Part shown: positions 20,857 to 32,607 of the stretch, piece by piece
Position numbering within the stretch: the stretch's first letter is position 1
Layout of the letters: the number at the start of each line of letters is the position of its first letter
Origin: Diadema setosum
Taxonomy: Eukaryota > Echinodermata > Echinoidea > Diadematoida > Diadematidae
DNA length: 64,000 bases
Reading direction: 5' to 3'
Assembly (NCBI RefSeq): GCF_964275005.1
Contig: NC_092705.1
Location: forward strand, 13,796,385-13,860,384
Position numbers and translations under genes: made by a program
The notes under the pieces: model-generated
Seen by the model: only the letters and a program-made list of their open reading frames with translations
Databases searched by the model: none
Told to the model about the DNA's origin: nothing

Positions 20857-23800
20857 GTAAGTACATTATATGACATAAATGTTCTATCGAATCGAAGCTT
20901 ATTCTGCTTATAATTTTGGGGACGAGGAGAAGGACTTTGAATTGATACAGACGTGCTTGTTTAAAGATTTTGAATGGGGAAAGCTGCTATCATAATGTGC
21001 TATCATACATCAAATTTCGTCAATGGTGCACGTTATCCGTGTTTTACTTACTGATTTCAGCTGTAATATTAGTTACACGATTATCAACATGTCCCTTCAG
21101 AACCGTATCTTTACGCTGGTACCAAATATGGTTGCCTCCTTGTGCCGCTTTGGAAGCCTTTGAAGCTCGCAGCTTTTGAAGCTAGAGCTGATGATAACAG
21201 AGCTCCATGTTACTATACGATTCAGCATATTACTAGGTCTCGCACCTGTAAACGATTCTCCTCAGGCCCACATCTAAAGAGTGAAACACCAAACAATTTA
21301 AATTGCAAAATACGTGGAAGATTCCGAATAGTTCCTTTTGGGACAGCCATCCCAGCTACTCGACAACACCTTACCCTTTATTGTTTAGATTACAAACAGG
21401 TGCACGCCCACATAATAATGTGGCAGGAGGTAATACTGGAGTAAATAAGAGTTTTGGGTGACTGTCCCAAAAGAAACTATTGCCGGTCATCTTTTTTTTT
21501 TTATTTGCAAGGAGTTTTTCCTCCACAACTCTGCTCATAGGTCCTTAAACAATGTTAAATGTGGCTGATTTCACTACTGCAAGAAAAAACAACTGTTTAT
21601 TTAATTCTACGCTGAAAAATTATCCTTGATTTTAAAATTTGTACCTAAATTCAAACGAGATGCATTTTGAAGGAGGATTCACCAACATTAACTGGTTAAC
21701 CTGGTTAATTTTTGACAGGCTTGTAAGACTTAATTTTCTATATTTGTTTTTTCAAGGTTGTCCTATTTGAGTTATCTCAGCTACGAAAAAGTGGTGGGGC
21801 TCGGGTGGTCCCCTTATTTACGGGTGTGATACCTTAAGAACAGCATGCGCATCGATAATACTGTCCCGTAGATAGTTTTCTCTCGTTTTGACGTTTGAGT
21901 TTGAGAGTAAGAGTATGATTCCGAGTAGGCCTAAGTGGCTGAGCGAGATGTTTTTTTAGCCAGTGTGACCCAATCTGGGCCATGGCCCTACGCAGCAGGG
22001 GGGGGGGGGGTGATTTTGTTCCAAAAATGTTCTCTCCTCTCCAATTTTCTTTAAACTCGGGACATTAGATTTCCAAATAATTTCATTAGTATACGTGAGA
22101 AAATCACGCAACAATTATAAAGTTTAGTTTTTTAGGGCTTTTATTTCTGCAACTTATATAACTGGCCAACGCATCGTATGTCTTGAGTGAAAATCTTCCA
22201 AAAATATCCCTTTAAAAGTTTACAACAGATCTTTGAAATTTAATTGTAAATATGCAAAGCTTCCTCGTGTGGGAGAAACGTATCCTCCCACACCGCAGCC
22301 GCTCGGTTGATTCGCTAAGGTGTCAAATTTAACAGATTTCATCAGAAATGTTGGTTTGACGCTTTTTCATGCAACTAAAGTGAACAAAATATGGTCTCAT
22401 ACTTGTCATATTGAGTTTTTTTCCCCAAATATTTCAACAAGAGTGCACCCGTTCGTTGAATTTCAATCACATGAATGCAAGAGGCAGAAGGAATGCCCTC
22501 TCCCACACCCTCCACCCGCTCGGTCTCCGGCCTGCACTACCTCGGTTACGCGTGTCCTCAAGTGTTGAAGATTTACCCACCTATGAAAACATTTCTGCCA
22601 TTGACTCAAATATCGCCTCTCACACTCCTTCAAGTTCAGTAACTGTAGAAAGTACCTGAAATATTCAGCAACACAAATAAATCCAAGAAGGATGGATGGT
22701 TAATTAACTTGATATAAGGCTGCGTTCACATAGGAGTATACTAATCGGGTGTACGGTGCACGTTTTTCGAGGGCACGCGAATAGCTTGAATCGAACGATA
22801 GGATTTCCTAATACAGGGTCACATAAGAGGGCACTATTGGAAAATGCCGTACTGCTGCGTATAGAACAGTATAGTGAGAATCGTGCTTGTTCGATTTTCG
22901 TGCAGCGTTATACCATCTCTCGTTTATGAAATTATGAAAATGTTGGTCTGGATTTGCCCTTTTATAGCAAAAATTAGCATGTAGACTGATATTCTGACGT
23001 AGTGTTGTGTATCATGATCAAATTTAATGTTATTAAACAAATTAAAATCCCGATGGAATCCCTTTTTTTTTTTTTTTTGCTCAATGTTCAACAAATTAGA
23101 AATAATCAGTTTTAATTGATTTAACCAAAATGACCCCTGGTAGAGTTGGGCCAGTTTTTTATTCATTTACTCAATTTACAGCTTTCTTGTAACAAAAATG
23201 GTACTTTCCAATGTCATCTCAGTTTAGAAATTGTTAATAAGATTGTGTAGGAGGAAGAAATCCTCACTGCATGGGATAGGGAGTTGATTTTGCGGGTAAT
23301 GGTGTACTGGGTCGACTTGACGGCGCCAAAAGAAAGACACGCGTGCTACCTTATGTGACCCGCCATGCCCGAATAGCGTATAGCGAATAGCGAATAACGA
23401 ATAGCGAATACCGTATATCGTATACTTCTATGTAAATCCAGCCTAAAGAAACGGTGAAACTAAGTTTGAACGTTTAATATTGAATATATTGAATAGGGCA
23501 GAACAATTGATATCTTAAAGAAAATCAGACTGTACTTCAATTATGATAGGTGTATAATACATAATATGTCAAAGATAACTACTAAAAGTAAAAATTGATT
23601 TTTATAACAAATAATAATCCCTCTCAGACCGTACTCGGCTTGGTCATTTCACTCCCTCAGGTCCGCTATTTTCATTCTTGACCCCCCCCCCCCCCCAACA
23701 AAAAGCAGACAAACTCAGAAATATAGTTTACTGACTTGTAAATGGACAGATTTATGATGAATCAGTTTTTAGCAGCAAGACCTTGGTTTCCCCCAAGTGT

Positions 23801-25856
23801 ATCGCAGCTTTGGCAAGGAGCTTCCTAACACTTAGACCTCTATTCTCTGTCTATTGTGGCGGGAAAGGGTAAGGTTAGGGAGGGAGCGGAGATAGTGTTA
23901 GACTTTTTTTCTCAGCCTTTTGTGGATAGAGGGCGCTGGAGGACGAGATTGCAGCTTTAGTTTTCAGTGTACCCATAAAACACATGGGCATATGTAAGAA
24001 AATTCTTAGAATGGCGACTCTATCACTATTTCTTTGCTTTCTTCTGATCGTTATCCGAGTTTGGGGAAATAGACTTGGGTTCACTTTAATGATTAAATAC
24101 ACTCTCATTTTGTAAGAGATCCCAATGTGGATGAGTGATAATTGATCGCAATTTGTATTTATTTTCTTTTCAATTCTCACTCCAGACCGAGCTATATGAT
24201 GACGACATGGTGGCAAAAAGAATCCTGGACTTGCTTGGAATGGAAGACGACAGGAAGCGACTCGAAATTCGCGATGCCGCAGGCAAGCTTTTCACGCGCA
24301 GTGCACCTACCGTGGATGACGCTGGCCCGACATCTGCCACTACCTCGAACGTCGTCGATGAAATCTCCAGACTAGTGACGACGTCGGTACAGTTACTTTC
24401 GTCTACCAAGTCGACAACCGTTTTGGACGCTTTAGAGTGGCCAGAGTTTGAAGCTACCACGCCTGGCCGGGACTCGATGTCGACAGCGGTAACTCCGTTG
24501 TCGGTCACTTCCTTTGAATCTTGGAAAGACAGGGTCGCCGTCGAGTGGCGAACTCGCATCTATCCTCTCTGTCTCGCTCTCAGAGAGCATGGGTCTGTTT
24601 CGTTTCGCGTCACCGACGTCTACGCAATCCGCACTCGGCAGGATGTCGTGGAGTACCTTATCTACAGACTCTGCCTCCCCGACATTTCAATTCGCAATCT
24701 CCGCGCCATAGCAAGCATCCTGGAGTATATTGCCTCTGAAATTGGCAACCAGACGCCTCCTACAAATGCATCTGCCACTTCGTCTGTGTATGCTGAAACA
24801 ACTCTTAATCCAAACCCTACTAATGCGGAGGGCACCCTGCAACCATCTTCGACCACTTCGAATGCAGAAACTGTCAAACCACACTCGCCCGAGAACACCA
24901 TGGCAACCGCTACGGCAGGTAATGCAACGACCTCTTCTAACGAAACAGGTGAATCCCTGATCAACGGCAACACCGAGACACCAAGTGGATCAATCTTGAC
25001 AACTTCTGCTCCGGAAGGCCAAACCAGTGCCAAAGAACAAGGTTCCAACCAAACAGCCACCGAGGAAAACCAGCAGTCATCGACGGCTCCTTCCTACACC
25101 AACTCGGAGTCGCCTGGGCAAGCAAACACCGAATCCCAACAAGAGACTACTGCTAGTTCCGTGTCGACGAGTTCCATGCGCCCTCTTAGCGCATCACCAA
25201 CCTCGTCCCCAGCACAAACGTCCCTGTCTGAGGTTACATCTACGGAATCTAGCGAGAATGGAGACTGGAATGAGAGACTCGACAAGCTCTGCCAGGTAGT
25301 GCGCGCCCATTACTCGAACCATGCAATGGAGATGGAAGCAGGGGGCGTGTCTACCTTCCACACAATGTATGACGTCATCGACTACCTCATCTATCGCCTT
25401 TGTCTTCCGGATGTTACTCCCGACGACGTTCACATCATCGGCAACATTGTAGATAAACTCGAAGCTGCCATAGGCAATCGATCGGCTCCTCTAGACGAAA
25501 ATAGCATCGGCCTCACAGGCAACTTGGCCGACCCAGAGAAGATATCGATACCTGACACGACGACGAATGTTGAGCCAGTCATCCAAACCGACTCGATTCG
25601 TGCGACGATGACTCCCGATAGATTCGGCCGAACGGCGCGGGTTGACGACGTTGACACCACAGCACCAATGGAATTGCTCCACGTCGATACGACAGCTTCG
25701 CGAGAAGACGAAGAGCCGAAGGTCACCGATGCTATTGACGATAATTCCGAAGATGACGAAGCGTCGCCGAACGACACCGAGCTTGGGGAGGAATCCTTCG
25801 AAAAACGGAAGGACGAAATGAGAGTTCGGGACATACTCCGTAAGCTAATGGCGTAA
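20770..25856 (+). CDS. Gene B: secreted Ser/Thr-rich protein with two copies of an unrecognised Cys-pair domain
   Basis: Two exons (20770-20856 and 24186-25856, GT-AG, phase 0) encode 585 residues. Residues 1-20 are a signal peptide (MELHTFLLLLLAGCMAPAVA). Domain 1 spans about 141-218 and domain 2 about 390-460. Both contain a near-identical core (DVVEYLIYRLCLPD and DVIDYLIYRLCLPD) and end in IGNQT or IGNRS. Each has two cysteines (158 and 192; 398 and 435), the only ones after the signal peptide. Residues 219-389 are a Ser/Thr/Asn-rich linker, probably glycosylated; seven NxS/T sites are visible, at about 217, 223, 275, 281, 317, 460 and 558. The tail is acidic and ends DILRKLMA. I recognise no family. 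The domain pattern looks helical and disulfide-bonded. A secreted or extracellular-matrix role is inference. Confidence 0.88.
20857..24185 (+). other. Single intron of gene B
   Basis: This 3.3-kb intron holds the inverted-repeat element at 22718-23443 and poly-G/poly-C runs near 21999 and 23683. No internal exon compatible with both phase-0 ends was recognised. Confidence 0.75.
22718..23443. mobile_element. Inverted-repeat element (GGCTGCGTTCACATAGGAG ends)
   Basis: GGCTGCGTTCACATAGGAGT at the left is inverted as ACTTCTATGTAAATCCAGCC at the right. Near the right end, AGCGAATA words repeat in tandem (about 23375-23410). No transposase frame is visible, so it is non-autonomous. Confidence 0.75.
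24186..25856 (+). CDS. Gene B exon 2 (both repeat domains, stop)
   Basis: The acceptor CTCCAG|ACC follows a pyrimidine-rich tract, and the frame stays open for 556 codons to TAA at 25854-25856. GC content and codon use are clearly higher in G and C than in the flanking AT-rich DNA, as expected for real coding sequence. The large exon contains both domain copies, so duplication within one exon is the simplest origin. Confidence 0.9.
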   Translation, partial: TELYDDDMVAKRILDLLGMEDDRKRLEIRDAAGKLFTRSAPTVDDAGPTSATTSNVVDEISRLVTTSVQLLSSTKSTTVLDALEWPEFEATTPGRDSMSTAVTPLSVTSFESWKDRVAVEWRTRIYPLCLALREHGSVSFRVTDVYAIRTRQDVVEYLIYRLCLPDISIRNLRAIASILEYIASEIGNQTPPTNASATSSVYAETTLNPNPTNAEGTLQPSSTTSNAETVKPHSPENTMATATAGNATTSSNETGESLINGNTETPSGSILTTSAPEGQTSAKEQGSNQTATEENQQSSTAPSYTNSESPGQANTESQQETTASSVSTSSMRPLSASPTSSPAQTSLSEVTSTESSENGDWNERLDKLCQVVRAHYSNHAMEMEAGGVSTFHTMYDVIDYLIYRLCLPDVTPDDVHIIGNIVDKLEAAIGNRSAPLDENSIGLTGNLADPEKISIPDTTTNVEPVIQTDSIRATMTPDRFGRTARVDDVDTTAPMELLHVDTTASREDEEPKVTDAIDDNSEDDEASPNDTELGEESFEKRKDEMRVRDILRKLMA

Positions 25857-26279
25857 ATTGTCCAAAACCAAACGGCAAGTATTGCCATTAGATGTTGTGT
25901 AAAGTGCTGTAATGTGATACAAAGTATCGAGATAAACACTAAATGTCTCTGAGATATTAATGTGTATAATTCAATGAGGATTGAAACTTCATGAACGATT
26001 GTAATTTCTGTATTAACCGCTGCTGGTGTGACATCCAATCGAAACCCTATACAAAGCCGTTAACTTTTAGTCAATGCTCACCAAGTATAATTCACTTTTT
26101 TGGAATTTGATCCTTCAGATTTTACCCCAAGTTAGGCAAGACACAATTTCAATTTTGAGTCAAAAGGAAGTAGTCAAGTTGCAGATTACGAAGCATGTTT
26201 AAAATTCTGCAAAGTAACCATTTGACTTCTAGTGATGTAGACGTGATTGTAAATCGTTGCCGAAAGAGTATCAGATGGC

Positions 26280-26285
26280 AATAAA
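26280..26285 (+). promoter_or_regulatory. Candidate polyadenylation signal for gene B (AATAAA)
   Basis: This is an AATAAA within the AT-rich sequence after the stop codon, about 424 bp downstream. Confidence 0.45.
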
Positions 26286-26411
26286 CAATGATACCCTCCA
26301 AATTTTCCTGTATCGCACTTTCTTTATTGATGTAAGGCGCAATCGTCACCAAAACATTATTTCCACTTATTCTTGTATGTATCGATGTCTTCATGTTGCT
26401 TTCTTGGCCTA

Positions 26412-26412
<1 letters not shown>

Positions 26413-26451
<39 letters not shown>
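26413..26451. repeat. GT dinucleotide microsatellite
   Basis: Uninterrupted GT run of about 19 units. A second, interrupted run lies at 27015-27053. Confidence 0.95.
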
Positions 26452-26454
<3 letters not shown>

Positions 26455-27382
26455 ACCATGCATATATCGCACGTATAATGCATGCTAGCAGTCTTTCTCC
26501 CTTCTTTCGCTCTCTTTTTCTATCATTTTCTCTCCTTTTTCTCTACCTTACCCTACTATCCATACTCTCCGATATATCCATCCTGTGTTTTTTTTTCCTC
26601 ACTGACACTTCTTCTCCCTCTGCCAAATTAGTTCTATCCTCTTCAGCTCTGCTGGCAAGCTGTCCTTCAATTTGATTTTATTTTCCATTTCTAGAAATTT
26701 GTTTTGTTTGCATGTATACACAAAACACAACGGTACATACCAAGTGCATACATACAGAACACAGTTATAGGATATATACATAGACATGCAAGGGATATAT
26801 ATAACAATATAATAATCAATATGAATGTCAGAGAAGCATAGCATTGGAGGAAAATTTCTAACTGTACCGAGTCAAAATCGTGTTGATGTGATGTGCGTAT
26901 AACATGCACATGTGTGTGTGTGTTAAATAAAATGACTATAGTTTTCAAAAAGATTGAAGTGAGTGTATGTTTGTGTCTAAATGAGGGAGCGTATAAAAAC
27001 TTTGAAGGTTTTGGGTGTGTGTGTGTGTGTGTGTGCGTGCGTGTGTGTGTGTACTTGTGTATGCGTGTAAATATTTCTTTCTCTTTAATCTTTTCTTCTC
27101 ATTCATTTCTCTGTTTCCCTCCTCAATATCATACCTTTATTTTGATATCTATCACTATCTTCAGACATCTACATCATATACAAGCCTTTTGTATACCCTC
27201 GTCGATTACAAGCAAAACGTCTCTATTTTTCTCCACTTTCCTTTTCTTCTTCTCCCCTCCCCTCTATCTATTTATCCATCTATCTCTATCTGCCGGAGTC
27301 GTCTTCTTCCTCCTCATCACCCTTCCACTATCTTTTTGCTTCGCTTCATATAAGTTAGTGTAAGATAATGTAATATATACAG

Positions 27383-27535
27383 TTACGCTCACTTTCGTAA
27401 CTTTGCAGTATTTAAGTACACAACTTCAAAAATGCATCATAGATGGCTCCTCAATTAAAATTGAAAGAGCCATTTATGGTACATTTTTTGAATGTTTGTT
27501 TTGTAAATGCTACAAAGATACGAAAGTGAATGTAA
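27383..27535. repeat. Imperfect 153-bp palindrome
   Basis: TTACGCTCACTTTCGTAACT at the left is inverted as GATACGAAAGTGAATGTAA at the right, and the pairing continues to a centre near 27460 (TGGCTCCTCAATT / AATTGAAAGAGCCA). The whole segment could fold into one hairpin. Probably a miniature element. Confidence 0.75.
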
Positions 27536-27793
27536 TTGTGGTACGCTCAAATGTTGATGCTTCTTCAAATCAACCAGATGACGTTTATGTCTTCTCAATA
27601 TTTCCTCGTGTAGTCGTCTCTTTGCCCTATTTAAATCCACACATTTCACACAGACGTAAGAAGCTATCAGCGAATTGAAGTCAGAGTTCAGAAGTCGTAA
27701 GTACTGAAGAGTGTTGATGACTTAGAGCATGTGGAAGTCTCTACATGTTTGCGTGTGAGTGCGCGAAATGCACGCATGTGTCTGTGTAAATCA

Positions 27794-28045
27794 GAAGAGT
27801 TTGTTTGCAAAAACCGATAAGATAAGTCCATATTTGCCAAATAGAGATATTTGCGATCAAAGGTCAAGAAAAATAAAGAGAATAATAAGAAAATTTTTGC
27901 TTCTTTTGACCATAACTTAAAAAATGTACCTTTATATGTAGTGACCAATATATCACTTAAAAGGTATTATTTTGTACTTTATGACAGAGACCATACTTCA
28001 AAATCTTCAAAAATGTACTTATCGGTTTTTGCAAACAAACTCTTC
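27794..28045. mobile_element. MITE with perfect 28-bp terminal inverted repeats
   Basis: GAAGAGTTTGTTTGCAAAAA at 27794 is followed by CCGATAAG, and the exact complement closes the element at 28018-28045. The 252-bp element has no coding capacity; the perfect ends suggest a young insertion. Confidence 0.85.
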
Positions 28046-28189
28046 GTATCTCTTTTTGAGGCATCCCGGGAGGCATCAGATGATACAATAATTAAACATT
28101 AAGATGTCGACATATTAGCGGGCAAATAAAAAGAGAAAACGATTTATATTGTATGAACAAGTCGGTATTTTCCCCACTACATAACAAAC

Positions 28190-28345
28190 AGAAAATAAAG
28201 TCTGATCAAATTCAGGAAAATTTTATTTATTTAAATCCACACAAAAAGAAAATAAATGCTGATCAAATTCAGGAAAATTGTATTTATTTAAATCCACACG
28301 ATTCATATCGTGTGGATATATTTTCCTGATCAAATTCAGGAAAAT
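28190..28345. repeat. Tandem/inverted repeat of CTGATCAAATTCAGGAAAA
   Basis: The word CTGATCAAATTCAGGAAAA occurs three times, at about 28201, 28259 and 28326. Copies 1 and 2 are followed by TTTATTTAAATCCACAC. The last part also forms a hairpin (ATCCACACGAT / ATCGTGTGGAT). Confidence 0.8.
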
Positions 28346-29842
28346 GACAAATACTCATTACAAACCTTCGAGTTTCTTTAAGAGGCGATCTATCGGAAAT
28401 CGATAGCGATGAAATGTGATTGGTTCGAGATACCGAATGAGGGCTTTGGATTCTCGATTGCAAAGTTTGTTGACACGAAGATCGTTGACACGAAGTTTGT
28501 TGACACTGCCTCTACGGCGGAAATGTACGTAAAATACTATTGTTTCATGACAGTCTCCTACGAAGTAATACACAACGACATCTTCATAATTATAGAATAA
28601 TTTTCAGCGTTACACACACACACATAAAAAAAAGACTCTGTGCATGACAAGAACCTAAACTTGCACGATGATTAACACATCATCGTTTGTGCAAATTACA
28701 CTGACTTAATGAATTGGCATAGGAGATTCTGGTATAAAGATGGTAATTGCTTGATTTTATTTTCATAATATAACATCAAGGTAATGTGACAGAATGAAGT
28801 CTCACCAAAAAAAAAAAAAAGAATTAGAAAGAACAATACATGATATGCAAGAAAAATCCTATTTTTTTTCAATTTCCATATTTTAATGTCGGACTGGAAA
28901 GTAGCTCAGAATTTATGGTCATACAGCTGGAGGGAAGCTTTATATACGTTCCGTTTTTATAACAAACAATGGAAGATTTGCCCGAAAGACAAGAAGAAAA
29001 GGCCGTATGAAAGAGGTGCTATTACGCTAAAAAATGAAATACAGTCTGAAGAATACATCTACCATCCAGTTTGTATCTTGCTCTGAATCCCTCCGAAGAC
29101 CTATCGTATCTTGCTAGTGCGATTGAAGCTATCAATCTTCTCGATCATTATTGAGTATTGTTCATTTCTTAGACTCATTTCGTGTTGCTTTATACATAAC
29201 TGTTAAAATTAGTACGACTTGGATTGGAAAATATGAAAAGAAACTCATTTCCATAGGCTTCCTACACGTTACACAAGACGGAAGCGCATGCATATTTGTA
29301 TCTGCATATTCAATATTTGCATGGAAGACCAACAGAAAAAATGAAATAAAGCAATGATTATATTGTTGTTCCTACATATCACACGTATAGAGGGAAGCAT
29401 ACGCATGTGTATGTGGCATATAGTATAAAATAAGGCAACGGGTGAATTGGATCTTCCCCATCCATCGAAATCATTTTCCATTTCATCTTCATCGGTCACT
29501 CATACAGTCTACATATCACTGTGTCACTTGTTAGTGTTGTCGCTACATGGCGATGATGTTTCCACTTTCTCAATTGTAACTACAACAGAAGATAGATAGC
29601 TACTTTAGAGATGACATGAAATCAGAGGACACAATTCTCCGTTTCGGTTTTACTTTGATCCATTTTTTTTCTTCCCAATATTACGTAATTAACATGAAGA
29701 ATGGGTCTATACAGTATGTCCCCCCCCCCCAAAAAAAAAAAAAAAATTACAATCAGATTTTCGCATTGATAACACCCGATATGATTAAACCGTCTAAATA
29801 CTGCTTCAGTGTCTTAAAATATAACATCTTAGCTCTATTTCG

Positions 29843-30068
29843 CAGAAAACCCCATTCAGTTTGGTTAAGCGGTCACAGAGAAATGTGGATTGTTGTAAAA
29901 CATGTCATGAGTCTGATTCTTCCAAGCTTAGCACTTGGATGCTCTTGGAGCTACATATTAATGTGTGAACATAATAGACAGAACTTTGAGGGAAGAAATT
30001 CCTGACACGCTCTACAAAATTCCTCATTTCTCTTTGACCACTAAACCGAATCGAATGGGGTTTTCTGT
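29843..30068. mobile_element. MITE with about 40-bp terminal inverted repeats
   Basis: CAGAAAACCCCATTCAGTTT with GGTTAAGCGGTCACAGAGAAA at the left is inverted as TTTCTCTTTGACCACTAAACC and GAATGGGGTTTTCTG at the right. 226 bp, no open frame of interest. Confidence 0.75.
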
Positions 30069-31498
30069 AAGATGTGGACAGTGAGTTATGGTTTCATACC
30101 CTGAAATTGTATTTGGGTTGATTCGCTATCTTTACAGTTATCGTTGCGGAGGGTACCGTTGTATTTTTGTTTTTTGGGACATACGGTATATACAGATAGA
30201 TTCTCCGGGAGCCACTGATACGACGTACGAGGTGAGGAGATAATCGACTCCACCTGTCCTCTCTGAAAGTGTTCCCGTTATTTCAGTACAGGACCGTTTA
30301 TTGGATCTATATCTATTCGCTACAAAGAGAAGTAAATAAAATGTTGTGATGTATTGTGAAAAGCCAAGTGACATCTTTTTTCCGGTCCTGTGAATCATAA
30401 AAAACCGCATAAATAAAGATAATGAAAATAGAGGGGAATAGGAGAAGAGGAACTGCAATTTTAAATGTAGTGACGCATTATCAAAAGCAAAGCTACAGCA
30501 GATTATTGTCTGGACATATTTCAGCTCACTATAGTGCACATTAGATAGATCAGATTTATAGATATGAATTATTTACATCGGCAAGAGTTAAAGATTGTTA
30601 ATTTTTCGGTATTCAGCTAGAGACACTATTTGGTACCAATTTTAAAGTTGTTTTACTTTCACAAAGTACCATTATAGGTCATAGAGCTTCAATAACTATA
30701 TACATGCAGATTCTCTGTTTCGTAAAACACATATACTTAGAGCAGTATGTTCAGTATATAGTATATTGGGCTAAACTTCGTTCACACCTAGCCTGCATTA
30801 TTACATTGTTAAACCAATTTCCATTGCTACTGACCGACGTCATTCAAAATATCTTGTGGAAAACTTGAAAATCTCAGTAATCAGAAGTCAGTGCTATTTT
30901 TCTCGAAAATATCACACAAAGTTAGATCTCCATGACATTAAAAGGAAGTTAGAACGGCATTTAGGTCGTTTTCAAGTCATTTGCTACAAATCCAGAAATA
31001 TCCATCATATCCACCACCACATTCAAATCAGAAATAAGTTCAACACATGAAAGAGAAAGGGAAAAAATGATCGAGGCAATTATGCGAGCTAAAATGGGTT
31101 AATACAGAAATATGACTTCTTAATTAACTCGACATTATCCAAAGGATTGTTAACCCAACTCTACACTGATAGAGCAGGAGGATGTATTATCTATACACAA
31201 TTTATTAACAAGAATTATAATGATATAGGAGTATTTTGGAAAATTTCTCTTAAGTCCCCCCCCCCCTTCTCTATTATAGTAAGTTGTATGTATTACGGGT
31301 GTGAGCGTACTTGCAGAAAGAATGTGAAAAAAAATCCGAACAAAAGTCAAAAGTGGATTAAACTGAACATTTCAATGCATTTAAAAAGCGAACAAAAAGA
31401 TCTGGAATGTGGGTTTTGAGTACAGTAAAAAATCTAAGAATAAGATTAAACTCCGAACTCTCCAATCCCTAATACCCCATGGTGTATATCATCATGCA

Positions 31499-31504
31499 TT
31501 TATT
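31499..31504 (-). promoter_or_regulatory. Candidate polyadenylation signal for gene C (AATAAA on minus strand)
   Basis: AATAAA on the minus strand lies about 860 bp past the gene C stop codon. No transcript evidence. Confidence 0.3.
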
Positions 31505-32362
31505 GTTCATCATCATTATTGGCATCCTCATCACCATGATTACCGTCATAATTAAAACTGCATAAACGCTCTTAAAGAAAGTTTGCATACCCTCTTCAAT
31601 TGACGTAGTTGTGACTACGTATGACGTAACAATAAAATCTAATTCGCAATCAGCGACTGCAGTGCTGACAACAGAATAATATTGTCCTGTTATATTTTCA
31701 GATAAACCTTAATAAAATGAACATTAAGTGCAGTTGCCTTTAGATCCTTGCCTTCAGATACACGTGCTTGCTTCTTTTTTCTGAAATTGTTATAAGATTT
31801 ATGGCAAGTGTCGTCACGAGTTTAATTGTCTCCTGAAGTCTCCTAGTACTGAGTATCTTATTTCAGCCACGGAACTCGGTATAACCTCATATTATCAGCA
31901 GATGAATAGACTAAAAACAGCCTCACTGGATCTAGATTTGTGCATAATACTATATAGAACAGACTAACACGACACATTTATCATTTAACCCAATTTAAAT
32001 CCTGTGCACAATCAACTGATTTCAAACGTAAGTCAGCCTTCAATAACAATGTCATCTATTTGAATATCCTGCAGATTTGAACTCTTTCCACGAATTGGCT
32101 TGGAGAAATGATGAATACTTTGCAGCAGATTCATTCTAATCAGACAGATATCGGACCACTGAAATGATCTCCCCGGCTTGATCATTGTATCACTGAGTCT
32201 AGAAGTTGTCATAGTTCCTTGAACTACTGTGAATTACTGAACCGTTCGTGAAATTGCCTCACTTGAAGATGTTTTTTTACTTCCTTTCATATCATTGTGA
32301 GCTACAGCACATCAACACTAAAGTAATTCTGTCACGTTCTCATCAAGTCTGCTTTGAGAATG

Positions 32363-32607
32363 TCACTGAGGCCTTTCGCGGTGGAAGGTGGAGCACATCT
32401 CGGTTGCTTTTAGAAGACGAGACCTTGTGTCAGCCTCTGACTCATACTCCGGAAGATCCATGGAGATGTAACCCGGACAAGTCATGACCTCTGGGCATAC
32501 TCTTTCCGGTGGGTCCCCGCGTCGCTCGGGAGCGTTCATCCACTTGATGGTGAATTTCAGTGACTCGAAGCCACCAACTGGTACGTGGTCGGATCCCGTC
32601 AGGAATT
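32363..32607 (-). CDS. Gene C exon 12 (HECT C lobe, catalytic cysteine, stop)
   Basis: The acceptor is TTGTAG; the stop TGA is at 32365-32363. FLTGSDHVPVGGFESLKF is a typical C-lobe start. CPEVMTCPGYISMDLPEY carries the thioester cysteine followed by PGY instead of the usual FN. It ends STFHRERPQ. Confidence 0.93.

Larger units (their letters stand above)
25857..32362. other. Intergenic region between genes B and C
   Basis: No exon was recognised on either strand. It holds gene B 3' sequence, GT repeats (26413-26451 and 27015-27053), three small inverted-repeat elements (27383-27535, 27794-28045, 29843-30068) and a short tandem repeat at 28190-28345. Gene C ends at its right edge. Confidence 0.6.

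Noticed and set aside
24135-24185. Start of gene B at an upstream codon of the large exon
   Set aside because: The frame upstream of 24186 is intron; the acceptor CTCCAG joins it to the signal-peptide exon at 20770 in the same phase.
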